DNA of 64,000 nt from Diplocloster agilis (GTDB lineage: Bacteria; Bacillota; Clostridia; Lachnospirales; Lachnospiraceae): positions 156,588 to 220,587 of the forward strand of contig NZ_JAHQCW010000002.1 of NCBI RefSeq assembly GCF_019042275.1. The letters are read 5' to 3'. Below, in pieces: positions 8,335 through 16,454 of the stretch. The translations under genes were made by a program, and so were the position numbers. Under the pieces are notes generated by a model. The model was not told where the DNA came from. It worked only from the letters and a program-made list of their open reading frames with translations, and made no database searches. Within the stretch, counting starts at the first letter, position 1, and the number at the start of each line of letters is the position of its first letter.

Positions 8335-9039
8335 TTACAGGCTGTCAGGGACGGCGTAATTTCTGGCTCCAAAAATACCTGTGCCAACCCGTACCATCGT
8401 AGCCCCCTCTTCGATTGCTACCTCATAGTCACCTGTCATTCCCATCGACAAGGCGCTCATAGATACATTATCAATGTTTTTCCCTGTTATGTCAACAGAT
8501 AATTTCCTTAAATTACGGAAATGAATCCGGTTATCTTCGGGGTTTTCCACAAACGGGGCGATGGTCATCAGCCCGTTTACCCGGATACCCGGAAGCTTAG
8601 CGGCGGCTTCCACAAGCCCGGGGGCAGCCTCCGGCGCGACGCCGAACTTGGTGTCTTCCCCGGCCATATTCACTTCGATCAATATCGGAACTACCACATT
8701 TTTCTTTACCGCCAGCTCGCTGATGGTCTCGGCCAGCTTAAGTGAATCCACCGAATGGATCATGCATACTTTATCTACAATGTACTTTACTTTATTTCTC
8801 TGCAGGTGTCCGATCATATGCCAATTCAGTTTTTGCGGGATTGCTTCATACTTATCCACGATTTCCTGCACTTTATTCTCTCCGAAATCCACGATTCCGG
8901 CCCCGATAGCCTCTTCCATCATGGATACCGGTTTTGTCTTACTGACGGCGATCAGCGTAACTTCTTCCCGGTTCCGTCCCGCCCTTTCACAGGCTTTACT
9001 TATACGTGCCTCTACTTCTGCCAGATTCTCTTTTACCAT
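8335..9039 (-). CDS. YggS/PROSC-family PLP homeostasis protein
   Basis: A pyridoxal-phosphate-binding protein of the YggS/YlmE family, thought to control free PLP and amino acid pools; no catalytic reaction is established. The fold is the single TIM barrel of alanine racemase. Lys34 in AVSKTKP is the expected PLP lysine, followed by FGENKVQEI, WHMIGHLQRNK, NMAGEDTKFG, GLMTIAP and SMGMTGDYEVAI. I start at the ATG at 9039 because AAGGAG is 9 bp away; the in-frame ATG at 9048 abuts the ribosome site. It sits between the HlyD-like gene and sepF, the usual ylm neighbourhood. Confidence 0.93.
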   Translation of the reverse strand: MVKENLAEVEARISKACERAGRNREEVTLIAVSKTKPVSMMEEAIGAGIVDFGENKVQEIVDKYEAIPQKLNWHMIGHLQRNKVKYIVDKVCMIHSVDSLKLAETISELAVKKNVVVPILIEVNMAGEDTKFGVAPEAAPGLVEAAAKLPGIRVNGLMTIAPFVENPEDNRIHFRNLRKLSVDITGKNIDNVSMSALSMGMTGDYEVAIEEGATMVRVGTGIFGARNYAVPDSL

Positions 9040-9065
9040 GGAATCCATCTCCTTTTTTCTAAAAA

Positions 9066-10457
9066 CTATTGGTAAATAATATCGTCTTCCTTCACCGCGG
9101 AACCGTCCAAAGCGATATGGTCATAGATCGACAGGCCATATTTGGTCCCCTCTTCCACGATACAATATTCCTCATTCTGATACAGGATATTGACCTGACG
9201 GAATATGGCATATCCTTTGTTAATATTATAGACGCCTTTTAAGGTGGCCTTTTTCCCGATCTGATAGCGCTCCTGGGATTCCGGCTTGATCACGTAATCC
9301 CCCAGATGGAATTCCACCGTATCCACATATGCCTCCGTCTCAGAGACCGAATAAACCGTTGGATAAATCATTTCCATAGACGCCTGCCCGTTCTCATCAT
9401 AGGTCTCCAGCATAAATCCTTCCTGGCTGCTGGTGCCGCCGACGGTCAGATAATCAAGCGGTATCAGATAAAAGTCCTTATCCACCAGGGAACTGGCCGG
9501 TATTTTTAAGCCCTTTGTCTGATCCAGCATCAGCTCTATATGCAAATACCGTTTATCGGCATAGCGGATCATGGAATTCCTGAAATCCAGTTTTCCATAG
9601 GTATTTCCATCCCTGCTGGACATACTGAAGGAAGCCCAGGCCTTCGTATTATCATCCAGGAACCGGACCTGCACATACTGCATGTCCTGCATTCTGCGCA
9701 CCTGGTCCTCGTCCATCTGGATCACCACGGACCAGTCCTCACCGGTTATCAATTTGTAAGCGGGGTCACCCGGATTCACGATCTCATTGGTCCTCAGGTT
9801 CGTCTTTTTATAAGCGGTCTCGTCAAACATATCCGGAGTCACCACATCCGCCGTAACCCCTTCCAGCTGATCCACATTATAGACGATGACTCCCGGCTCA
9901 GCCGCGGAATACGTATTGAACATCCCTCCCGCCTGCGAAGCGATCTCGCCCAGATCCGTCAGCATAGCGGTGTTCATCAATTCTATGATGTCCCCCTCCA
10001 GGCTGTATTTGAAATCATAAACGCTGGTAAAATCCGAATTATCGAAGCTGCTGCTGAAATTCTGGATTTCCGACTTAATCGTTTTCAGGTTGTCTCCTGA
10101 CAGGATATTTTCTTCCTTTGCGGATTCCGCCAGGGCTTCCATGGCCTTTCCGCTTTCATCTATGGAATAGACAACGGTTCCGTTGGCTACTTTTTCCTTT
10201 TCTCTTGCGTAATAGTTGACATACCCGGACTGCTCCGCATTGACCACGGTTTCCTGGCGCAGAATGAGGCCTGTATAGGTGTTATCTTCAGCCAGACTTC
10301 CGGCTTTTACCTCATATGGTGAGATACGTACACGCGTGGCATACATATAGACACAAATCACTAAATAAATAAAAATTGCCGCAAATATAATGACTCCGAT
10401 ATTTATGTGAAAAGGTTTCCGGTACTTCGTAACCTTTTTATTCTTGCTGCCTGACAA
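9066..10457 (-). CDS. HlyD-like membrane fusion protein, first gene of the sepF cluster
   Basis: A 463-residue single-pass membrane protein resembling HlyD/membrane-fusion adaptors. It has a basic N-terminus, one membrane segment (about residues 19-40) and a large extracytoplasmic part starting with a biotinyl-lipoyl-like hairpin (VVNAEQSGYVNYYAREKEKVANGTVVY). No cognate ABC or RND gene is adjacent, so an export role is not supported. Its position 26 bp before yggS and upstream of sepF suggests a cell-envelope or division role. The start is TTG at 10457, with GGAGG 7 bp before it. Function unknown. Confidence 0.8.
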   Translation of the reverse strand: MSGSKNKKVTKYRKPFHINIGVIIFAAIFIYLVICVYMYATRVRISPYEVKAGSLAEDNTYTGLILRQETVVNAEQSGYVNYYAREKEKVANGTVVYSIDESGKAMEALAESAKEENILSGDNLKTIKSEIQNFSSSFDNSDFTSVYDFKYSLEGDIIELMNTAMLTDLGEIASQAGGMFNTYSAAEPGVIVYNVDQLEGVTADVVTPDMFDETAYKKTNLRTNEIVNPGDPAYKLITGEDWSVVIQMDEDQVRRMQDMQYVQVRFLDDNTKAWASFSMSSRDGNTYGKLDFRNSMIRYADKRYLHIELMLDQTKGLKIPASSLVDKDFYLIPLDYLTVGGTSSQEGFMLETYDENGQASMEMIYPTVYSVSETEAYVDTVEFHLGDYVIKPESQERYQIGKKATLKGVYNINKGYAIFRQVNILYQNEEYCIVEEGTKYGLSIYDHIALDGSAVKEDDIIYQ

Positions 10458-10490
10458 CTTATAACCTCCGATCCTTTCGTCGCTTTTTCG

Positions 10491-10519
10491 ATTATACCAC
10501 TTTTTCCCTCTTTTGTGTA
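10491..10519 (-). promoter_or_regulatory. Probable promoter of the HlyD-like/yggS/sepF unit
   Basis: A TATAAT (10491-10496) on the minus strand lies 17 bp from a weak -35 box TACACA (10514-10519), about 35 bp before the TTG start. Confidence 0.55.
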
Positions 10520-10575
10520 TAACTTCTTATAATTCAGCCAATAATACAATCAGACTGAAAAGGAGGTATGATATT

Positions 10576-10797
10576 ATGGGTTCTAAAGGTATTGACTATA
10601 CGGTTCTCACTATCGTTATCATCGGAGCAATCAACTGGGGATTAATCGGCTTCTTTGGTTTTGACCTTGTGGCTTTTCTCTTCGGAAATATGACCTGGCT
10701 ATCCAGAATCGTATATGGACTCGTAGGTATCTGCGGTTTATATATGATCAGCATCTATGGTCGTGTTACTGATCTGGGCCATGCTCACAGCAACTAA
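10576..10797 (+). CDS. DUF378 domain small membrane protein
   Basis: A 73-residue protein of the DUF378 family, function unknown. It has two hydrophobic segments separated by a short loop; the first contains INWGLIGFFGFDLVAFLFG, which is diagnostic of the family. The start at 10576 is fixed by AGGAGG at 10561-10566; an upstream in-frame ATG has no such site. It is transcribed divergently from the HlyD-like operon and followed by a strong terminator, so it is probably monocistronic. Confidence 0.88.
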   Translation: MGSKGIDYTVLTIVIIGAINWGLIGFFGFDLVAFLFGNMTWLSRIVYGLVGICGLYMISIYGRVTDLGHAHSN

Positions 10798-10868
10798 TGT
10801 TTGCAGCCATTTTGTTTCCTGTTCGTGAACGATAGGGAACAAAACACCAAGTTAACCGGAATAGAAAA

Positions 10869-10974
10869 AAAGAACCTTTTCCAAGTCCGTCTCATTTCCG
10901 CCCAAAACGGCTGAGACAGATAGACGGCCTGGAAGGGTTCTTTTTTCTTATGCTAGGGTTCTTTTTTCTTATGC
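10869..10974. terminator. Branched bidirectional terminator with duplicated T-rich tail
   Basis: AAGAACC (10870-10876) pairs with GGTTCTT (10936-10942), enclosing inner pairs including GTCTCA (10888-10893) with TGAGAC (10912-10917). The right arm and its T tract are duplicated: the same 20 bases occur at 10934-10953 and 10955-10974. It terminates the DUF378 transcript. Confidence 0.75.
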
Positions 10975-11047
10975 CCCATTGTCAGAACCCCGCAGGAATG
11001 CTAAATTAATAGTAGATTCAACCAAAAGCCAAACCAGGAGGTCCCCT

Positions 11048-11635
11048 ATGAAATTTGATACCAAAGATATGAAATGGATTCACGAACCAAAAGCCTATGA
11101 AATCACAAAAGACCGGATCGTGATCCAAACAGATCCTTTCACCGATTTCTGGCAGAGAACATATTACGGATTCCAAAACGACAATGCCCCGGCCCTTTTG
11201 TATGAGACCGGCGAGCCATATTTTTCCTTTACGGTCCGAACCGATTTTGAAAGCCGGTGCCGGTTTGATCAGTGCGGCATCGCCGTCTATGAAGACAGTG
11301 ATAACTGGTGCAAAGCATCCGTAGAATATGAAAATGAACACTTCCAAAGACTTGGGAGTGTAGTAACGAATCTGGGCTATTCCGACTGGGCGACCACCGA
11401 CATATCCGCAGAAATAAAAACCGTCTGCTACCGCCTCAGCCGCCGGGAAAGTGATTTCTGCATCGAGTACTCCATGGACGGCCAAACCTATCACCAGATG
11501 CGGATCTTCCATCTGTTCCGTGGAACCGAAAAAATACATTTCGGAATATACGCCTGCAGTCCTGAGGATTCCTCCTTCCAAGCAACCTTTACCAAGATGG
11601 AATTAACAGACTGCAAATGGCCTGCGCATAAGTAG
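11048..11635 (+). CDS. DUF1349 domain protein (concanavalin-like fold)
   Basis: A 195-residue cytosolic protein of the DUF1349 family (YesU-like), predicted to have a concanavalin A-like beta-sandwich fold and often found with carbohydrate genes; no enzymatic activity is established. Typical segments are WIHEPKAYEITKDRIVIQTDP, TDFWQRTYYGF, FDQCGIAVYEDSDNWCKASVEYE and IHFGIYACSPEDSSFQATF. The start at 11048 is chosen because CAGGAGG lies 7 bp upstream. No sugar gene is adjacent. The large palindrome A begins immediately after the stop. Confidence 0.85.
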   Translation: MKFDTKDMKWIHEPKAYEITKDRIVIQTDPFTDFWQRTYYGFQNDNAPALLYETGEPYFSFTVRTDFESRCRFDQCGIAVYEDSDNWCKASVEYENEHFQRLGSVVTNLGYSDWATTDISAEIKTVCYRLSRRESDFCIEYSMDGQTYHQMRIFHLFRGTEKIHFGIYACSPEDSSFQATFTKMELTDCKWPAHK

Positions 11636-12218
11636 TGTTCTTGGGCGGGTTTGGACTGTCCCTCCCTTCCCTCTGTTTCCTTTATGCCGCTTCGGGGGGA
11701 TGCCTGGCGCCGGAGGCCTTTTGTGTCTCCCCGGACGGGCATAGGGCGGCTGTGAAGCAGCTTAGTGAAATCCAAAGGCCGGATTCAGGAACCGGGCCAA
11801 TTTCACCAGGGGCTGTCACACTCTTAGTGTTCTTCCTGGAGGCTTCGTATGTTCGCTGCTTACGGCTTGGAAACGCGGGCTGTATACGGGGACGCTCCGG
11901 GCGGCCGGGTTCTTTTGTATCTCCCTGGGGGCGCATAGGGCGGCTGAGAATACGCTTAGTGAAATTGGAAAGCCGGATTCAGAATGCACGGCGGACTTCA
12001 CGTCCGACGGGCAAGAGCCTCTGAACCGGGAACACATCACGTGTTCCTGGTGAATTGGCCCGGTTCCTGAATTCGGCTTTTGGATTTCACTTAGCTGCTT
12101 CCAGCGCAAGCCCTCCGCCCTGGGAGACACAAAAGGCCTCCGGCGCCAGACAGCCCCCCGAAGCGGTACAAAGGAAACAGAGGGAAGGGAGGGGCAGTCC
12201 AAACCCGCCCAAGAACAT
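11636..12218. repeat. Large intergenic palindrome A (outer arms about 175 bp)
   Basis: Bases 11636-11811 and 12047-12218 are near-identical inverted copies. Matching landmarks are TTGGGCGGGTTTGGACTG, CCCTCCCTTCCCTCTGTTTC, TGGCGCCGGAGGCCTTTTGT and AGGAACCGGGCCAATT on the left, with their complements on the right. The loop (11812-12046) is itself occupied by another member of the repeat family. The element fills the gap between convergent genes (DUF1349 and the small P-loop gene). Open frames through it are by-products of the symmetry and are not annotated as genes. Confidence 0.85.
11812..12046. repeat. Repeat-family unit nested inside palindrome A
   Basis: The first part (about 11829-11982) is homologous to one arm of palindrome B at 54427-54766, sharing TTCTTCCTGGAGGCTTCGTA, GCTCCGGGCGGCCGGGTTCT and a GCTTAGTGAAAT...AAAGCCGGATTCA end. 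The second part (11991-12053) is a hairpin module shared with 45807-45870, including GGACTTCACGTCCGACG, CAAGAGCCT and GGGAACACAT. The nesting suggests insertion or recombination between family members. Confidence 0.75.
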
Positions 12219-12237
12219 CCACAATGTTCCTAACAAT

Positions 12238-12270
12238 AAAAAAAGCATTCCGCAGAATGCCTTTTTTATT
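12238..12270. terminator. Bidirectional terminator
   Basis: GCATTC (12245-12250) pairs with GAATGC (12255-12260), with an A tract on the left and a T tract on the right. It serves the minus-strand P-loop gene and any plus-strand readthrough. The remaining bases to 12336 show nothing else. Confidence 0.8.
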
Positions 12271-12336
12271 CTATTTTTTTCTTACTTTAAATTCAATTGT
12301 TATTTTATGAAACGAAAAGTGATTCCCTATGTATGA

Positions 12337-12756
12337 TTACAGGGAAACCAGGATGTTCTGTTTTACTGACTCAGGGAGTTGGTCCTCATCCATAGAGATA
12401 CTTAATACAAATTTAATACCGAAGGTTTCTCCGATCTTTTCTATTTTTGAAATTACAGAAGTGATATCCTGTCCTTCCAAACAGGCGATTTTTAAGAAGC
12501 TGTCTAAATACATCTGCTCAAGATCATGATCCTGGGAAATAATCCCGCTTATAAATCCAACAAATTCATCACTGTTTTCAATCAGATATTCTGAAACATC
12601 GATCAAACGAATCTTATTATTTAACTCATACATGTGCTTCGCACTTTTATCCAGATATACAATGTTTCCGGAAGCGGCTTTGATCTCCTGATTTACTTTA
12701 TCCAAGAGATGTTTTGTCTTTCCTTTCCCTTTGTTGCCTACGATTAACTGTACCAT
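12337..12756 (-). CDS. Small P-loop protein of unknown function
   Basis: A 139-residue cytosolic protein. A Walker A motif, VGNKGKGKTKHL, sits at residues 6-17, followed by a strand ending IVYLDKS. A possible Walker B-like strand near the C-terminus is KFVLSISMDEDQLPE. Proteins of this type in Clostridia are sometimes labelled PilT-like or twitching motility, but nothing here supports motility. It has its own promoter and GGAGGAG ribosome site and is monocistronic. ATP or GTP binding is likely; the role is unknown. Confidence 0.7.
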   Translation of the reverse strand: MVQLIVGNKGKGKTKHLLDKVNQEIKAASGNIVYLDKSAKHMYELNNKIRLIDVSEYLIENSDEFVGFISGIISQDHDLEQMYLDSFLKIACLEGQDITSVISKIEKIGETFGIKFVLSISMDEDQLPESVKQNILVSL

Positions 12757-12828
12757 TGCAATCTCCTCCTTGTTTCCGGGATGTTCTTGTTCGTTAAATT
12801 TACCAAAAACATCTGTTATTTATACTTA

Positions 12829-12857
12829 ATTATAGTCTGAATGATAAAAAAATACAA
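12829..12857 (-). promoter_or_regulatory. Promoter of the small P-loop gene
   Basis: TTGTAT (12852-12857) and TATAAT (12829-12834) on the minus strand, 17 bp apart, about 75 bp before the start. Confidence 0.7.
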
Positions 12858-12859
12858 CC

Positions 12860-13837
12860 TTAATTATTAATTATACTCAACAAATTATTCATCTGTGCGT
12901 ATAACGCGTCTCTGTCCTTCGCTTTTAGAATTGTGGAAATATATGGATTGCCGGAAGCATCCTGCGCTAACAGGGTCAGACAGGACTGGGCCTTCTCCGT
13001 GGTCCCCGTTTTCCCGCCGATTACGACTACGTTTTCCGGGGCAGTGGTGTCGCCGGTAAGGTAATGATTCGTGTTCTTCCAGTTGATCTCTCTGGTTGAG
13101 CCGTCGGCGGATGTGACCGTCGCCGTATATTCCTTGGTCTGCATCATATCCTGGAAGGTTTCATTTTGAATCACCTTCTGGAAGATAAGGTAGAGGTCAT
13201 AGACGGTAGAATAATGGTTATCGTCGTGAAGACCGCTGGCGTTTACAAAGTGGGTGTCCACAGCCCCCAATTCCCGGGCCCGCTGGTTCATCCGGTTGGC
13301 AAATTCTTCCTCGCTGCCGGCGATATGCTCCGCCACCGCTTTAGCCGCGTCGTTGCCTGACCACATGATCATTCCGTACAGCAGATCCCGGAGTACGATC
13401 TGATCTCCCGCCTTGATTCCGCTTTTCTGCGCTCCGGCTTCCAGAGTCACCGCGTTCTCACTTACGGTTACCACATCGTCCAGGTTCCCCTGCTCCAGCG
13501 CGATCAGCGCGGTCATGATTTTTGTGATGCTGGCCGGATATAAAACCTCGTGCACATTTTTCGCATACCGCACGTCCTGTCCATTGATGTTGAACAGACC
13601 CGCGCTCTCTGCCTGCGACATATCGATATCCGCGTCCACGTCCCCCGCTGTAACGCACAAATTCGCAGCAAAGGGTTGGAGCTCCTCTCCTGCGTCACTG
13701 GTTGCACTGGGGCCATAGGCCGGATTGTCAAAATCATAAGCATCTGTAAGCACTGCACTTTGTCCGCAGCCTGCTAACAGGACTGTCATGAAAAGTGCGG
13801 CACTTACCCCTCTGATCTTTTTATTTATACATCTCAC
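12860..13837 (-). CDS. D-alanyl-D-alanine carboxypeptidase (peptidase S11), putative lipoprotein
   Basis: Trims the terminal D-Ala of peptidoglycan stem peptides outside the membrane. The three active-site motifs are Ser103-x-x-Lys106 (PASITK), Ser160-Gly-Asn162 (WSGN) and Lys276-Thr-Gly (GGKTGTT). The N-terminus ends its hydrophobic stretch at LLAGC (Cys24), a lipobox, so the enzyme is probably lipid-anchored; no C-terminal amphipathic anchor is evident. The start codon is GTG at 13837, inside the mgsA end (17 bp overlap). It is the last gene of the morphogenesis block. Confidence 0.92.
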   Translation of the reverse strand: MRCINKKIRGVSAALFMTVLLAGCGQSAVLTDAYDFDNPAYGPSATSDAGEELQPFAANLCVTAGDVDADIDMSQAESAGLFNINGQDVRYAKNVHEVLYPASITKIMTALIALEQGNLDDVVTVSENAVTLEAGAQKSGIKAGDQIVLRDLLYGMIMWSGNDAAKAVAEHIAGSEEEFANRMNQRARELGAVDTHFVNASGLHDDNHYSTVYDLYLIFQKVIQNETFQDMMQTKEYTATVTSADGSTREINWKNTNHYLTGDTTAPENVVVIGGKTGTTEKAQSCLTLLAQDASGNPYISTILKAKDRDALYAQMNNLLSIINN

Positions 13838-14216
13838 GCCACTCTAAGTCTCCTCTGTCCAGAGATTTAATCAGTAACTCCGCGCTGGCCAGATTGGTCG
13901 CCAGCGGAATATTGTGCATATCGCACAACCGCACTACATTGTTGACATCCGGTTCGTGAGCTTTCGGCGCCAGAGGATCCCGAAGGAAGATCACCAGATC
14001 AATCTGATTATGTTCGATCTGTGCTCCCAACTGCTGCTCTCCGCCCAAATGGCCCGCCAGATATTTGTGTACGTTCAGATTCGTCACTTCTTCGATCAGG
14101 CGCCCGGTTGTCCCTGTGGCATATAATTCATGTTTGCTTAAAATCCCCCGATAAGCAATGCAAAAGTTCTGCATTAGTTTCTTCTTCGAGTCATGCGCGA
14201 TTAATCCGATATTCAT
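13821..14216 (-). CDS. mgsA: Methylglyoxal synthase
   Basis: Converts dihydroxyacetone phosphate to methylglyoxal and phosphate, a glycolytic bypass used under phosphate limitation or sugar overload. The 131 residues match the family length. Motifs are IGLIAHDSKK, TGTTGRLIEE, GHLGGEQQLGAQI and IFLRDPLAPKAHEPDV, with the conserved active-site aspartate in RDPL. It lies between rodA (18 bp) and the carboxypeptidase gene (17 bp overlap), so this metabolic enzyme is cotranscribed with wall-synthesis genes. AGGAGG precedes the ATG. Confidence 0.95.
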   Translation of the reverse strand: MNIGLIAHDSKKKLMQNFCIAYRGILSKHELYATGTTGRLIEEVTNLNVHKYLAGHLGGEQQLGAQIEHNQIDLVIFLRDPLAPKAHEPDVNNVVRLCDMHNIPLATNLASAELLIKSLDRGDLEWREMYK

Positions 14217-14234
14217 TTACGATTCCTCCTAATG

Positions 14235-15338
14235 CTAATATTTCTTGGGCTGCATCCCCACGTTCAGCACGATCCCCATACCAATGAATAAAGTTACCAG
14301 CGAAGTCAGCCCATAACTGACAAACGGCAACGGTATTCCCGTGTTGGGGAGCAGTCCTGTTGCTACACCGATGTTGATAAAACTCTGGAACCCGATAAAT
14401 GCCCCCATACCACAGCATATCAGGGTTCCCTCCAGATCCCTGGCTTTCCTTCCCATCCAAATACATTCTAACACAATTAAAAACAATAAGATAATGATGG
14501 CACAGCAGCCGATAAATCCCAATTCCTCTCCTGCAACCGCAAAGATAAAGTCTGTCTGAGGTTCCGCGATAAAATTCCCGTTTTTGACGGATGAGATCTC
14601 ATTGGTATCCAGTCCCTTTCCGTACAGCTGGCCGGAACCTATGGCCATCTTGGAATTCAACTGCTGATATGCAATATCCGGATATTTCTCCGGCTCCAGC
14701 CAGGCCAGCACCCGATCCTGTTGATAGTCATGGAAAAACGGCTGATCCGGCTGAACAATCAGACTGAAAAAAATGATAACAAGAGGAAGCACTACCGCCA
14801 GTACCCCACCTATTATTTTATAACTTAATCCGGCAACATACAAGAGGCTGCAGAAAATTAATGTAATCGCAATCGTGGTCGACAGGTTCGGCTCTTTATA
14901 AACCAGAAACAGCGGAATTCCGATCAGGATCAGGGATGCGCCGATTAAGCGCACCGTATTGATGTATTCCCGATAATCGGATAACAGCTTTGAAAAGAAC
15001 AAAATCAACAAAACCTTCGCCAGCTCCGAGGGCTGAAACTGAATTCCAAAAATCAGAATCCATCTGGTAGCCCCGTTCACCTCTTTACCGAATATAAGCA
15101 CCGCCACCAGCAGCGCCACACACAGCAGATACATCAGCCACTGAAACTTCAGAAGGAAATGGTAATCGATCAGAGAACATACAATCAGCGCGACCATACC
15201 GATGGCCATACCGAAGATCTGCTTGTCCTGTGACGATTCCTGGGCGCTGCCCACGATCAGGATTCCCATAATGGTAACCAGAATTATATAAAACAACAAT
15301 CTGAAGTTATAGTTTCTAAGCTGATATTGTTTGAACAT
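14235..15338 (-). CDS. rodA: RodA-type SEDS peptidoglycan glycosyltransferase
   Basis: Polytopic SEDS-family glycosyltransferase that polymerises glycan strands with a class B PBP in the elongasome. About ten membrane segments are visible in 367 residues, with the family motifs GATRWILIFGIQFQPSELAK and a C-terminal GLLPNTGIPLPFVSYG. The mreBCD-PBP2 context makes RodA more likely than FtsW or SpoVE. The ATG at 15338 is chosen because CAGGAG is 5 bp upstream; an in-frame GTG at 15344 abuts that site. It is 11 bp downstream of minE. Confidence 0.92.
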   Translation of the reverse strand: MFKQYQLRNYNFRLLFYIILVTIMGILIVGSAQESSQDKQIFGMAIGMVALIVCSLIDYHFLLKFQWLMYLLCVALLVAVLIFGKEVNGATRWILIFGIQFQPSELAKVLLILFFSKLLSDYREYINTVRLIGASLILIGIPLFLVYKEPNLSTTIAITLIFCSLLYVAGLSYKIIGGVLAVVLPLVIIFFSLIVQPDQPFFHDYQQDRVLAWLEPEKYPDIAYQQLNSKMAIGSGQLYGKGLDTNEISSVKNGNFIAEPQTDFIFAVAGEELGFIGCCAIIILLFLIVLECIWMGRKARDLEGTLICCGMGAFIGFQSFINIGVATGLLPNTGIPLPFVSYGLTSLVTLFIGMGIVLNVGMQPKKY

Positions 15339-15349
15339 AAACACTCCTG

Positions 15350-15625
15350 CTATTTATTCATTTTCTTCATGTCTTTAATCGGAATGTTCGCGTACAGCGC
15401 CGGAACGCTGCCATTGCTTCCTTCCGATTCCGTCTGGGTAATCTGAATATCCAGGCCATCCGGGTCTATTTCCATATATTTCGTGATAACCTGAATAATA
15501 TCATTTTTTATCATTTCCATTACTTCCGGTGAACAATTCGCCCGGTCGGAGATTAACAACAGTTTTAAGCGATCTTTTGCAACGTCTCCTGAATTTTTCT
15601 TTTTAAATAAATCTAATAATCCCAT
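15350..15625 (-). CDS. minE: Cell division topological specificity factor MinE
   Basis: MinE stimulates MinD ATPase and drives Min oscillation. From the ATG at 15625 the protein is 91 residues and starts MGLLDLFKKK, matching the membrane-targeting N-terminus. The MinD-contact region follows (AKDRLKLLLISDRANCSPEVMEMI) and then the dimerisation half. GGGAGGAT precedes this ATG; an upstream in-frame ATG at 15685 overlaps minD and is rejected. MinE here implies an oscillating Min system, as in some clostridia, rather than the DivIVA type. Confidence 0.95.
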   Translation of the reverse strand: MGLLDLFKKKNSGDVAKDRLKLLLISDRANCSPEVMEMIKNDIIQVITKYMEIDPDGLDIQITQTESEGSNGSVPALYANIPIKDMKKMNK

Positions 15626-15644
15626 TGTTGTATCCTCCCCCTGA

Positions 15645-16433
15645 TCACTTTTTAAATAAACCGGCCAGTTTTGCAAAAAATCCACTGCTGACTGCCAAAT
15701 CCATCAGCGGGACCTCTTCACCTATAACCCTCCTGCAGATATTCATAAATGCCTGTCCTGCCATGGAGTCGCTTCCTACCAGCGGCTCGCCCTGGTTCGT
15801 GGCGACGACGATATTCTCGTCATCCGGAACCGCGCCGATCAGGTTAATAGCCAGGATATCCACCACATCATCAATGGACATCATATCTCCCCGCTTCACC
15901 ATATCCATGCGGATTCTGTTAACGATCAGCTCGATCTTTTTTAAACCATTGGCTTCCAGCAGACCGATGATACGGTCCGCATCCCGGATCGCAGATACTT
16001 CCGGAGTCGTCACTATGAGCGCCCGGTCCGCTCCTGCGATGGCGTTTTTGAATCCCTGCTCGATTCCGGCGGGGCAGTCCAGAAGTATGTAGTCGAATTC
16101 TTCTCTCAATTCATCGGTCAGTTTTTTCATCTGCTCAGGGGTGACCGCCGTCTTGTCTCTGGTCTGGGCGGACGGCAGCAGATGAAGGTTCGGATATCTT
16201 TTATCCTTGATTAACGCCTGTTTGATCCGGCAGTTTCCTTCTATTACATCAACCAGGTTATAGACGATTCTGTTCTCCAGTCCCATGACCACGTCCAGGT
16301 TCCGAAGCCCTATATCCGTATCGATCAAAACCACCTTTTTATCCAATTTGGCAAGGCCTGTTCCGACGTTGGCCGTAGTTGTTGTTTTCCCGACGCCGCC
16401 TTTGCCTGATGTTACTACGATTACTTCACTCAT
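15645..16433 (-). CDS. minD: Septum site-determining ATPase MinD
   Basis: Deviant Walker-A ATPase that binds the membrane and recruits MinC to block polar division. The start MSEVIVVTSGKGGVGKTTTT has the P-loop at residues 10-18. Further motifs are VVLIDTDIGLRNLD, ILLDCPAGIEQGF and a C-terminal amphipathic stretch ending FFAKLAGLFKK that should serve as the membrane-targeting helix. The ATG at 16433 has GGAGGG 7 bp upstream, so the five extra N-terminal residues of a longer frame are not used. It lies between minC and minE. Confidence 0.96.
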   Translation of the reverse strand: MSEVIVVTSGKGGVGKTTTTANVGTGLAKLDKKVVLIDTDIGLRNLDVVMGLENRIVYNLVDVIEGNCRIKQALIKDKRYPNLHLLPSAQTRDKTAVTPEQMKKLTDELREEFDYILLDCPAGIEQGFKNAIAGADRALIVTTPEVSAIRDADRIIGLLEANGLKKIELIVNRIRMDMVKRGDMMSIDDVVDILAINLIGAVPDDENIVVATNQGEPLVGSDSMAGQAFMNICRRVIGEEVPLMDLAVSSGFFAKLAGLFKK

Positions 16434-16454
16434 GCTGATTCCCTCCAAATGTTT

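Noticed and set aside
11635-12202. Open frames of 80-130 codons on both strands through palindrome A
   Set aside because: They encode similar peptides (such as GRPERPRI and YEASRKN) in both directions and again in palindrome B, which follows from the DNA symmetry and shared repeat sequence. No ribosome binding sites fit.
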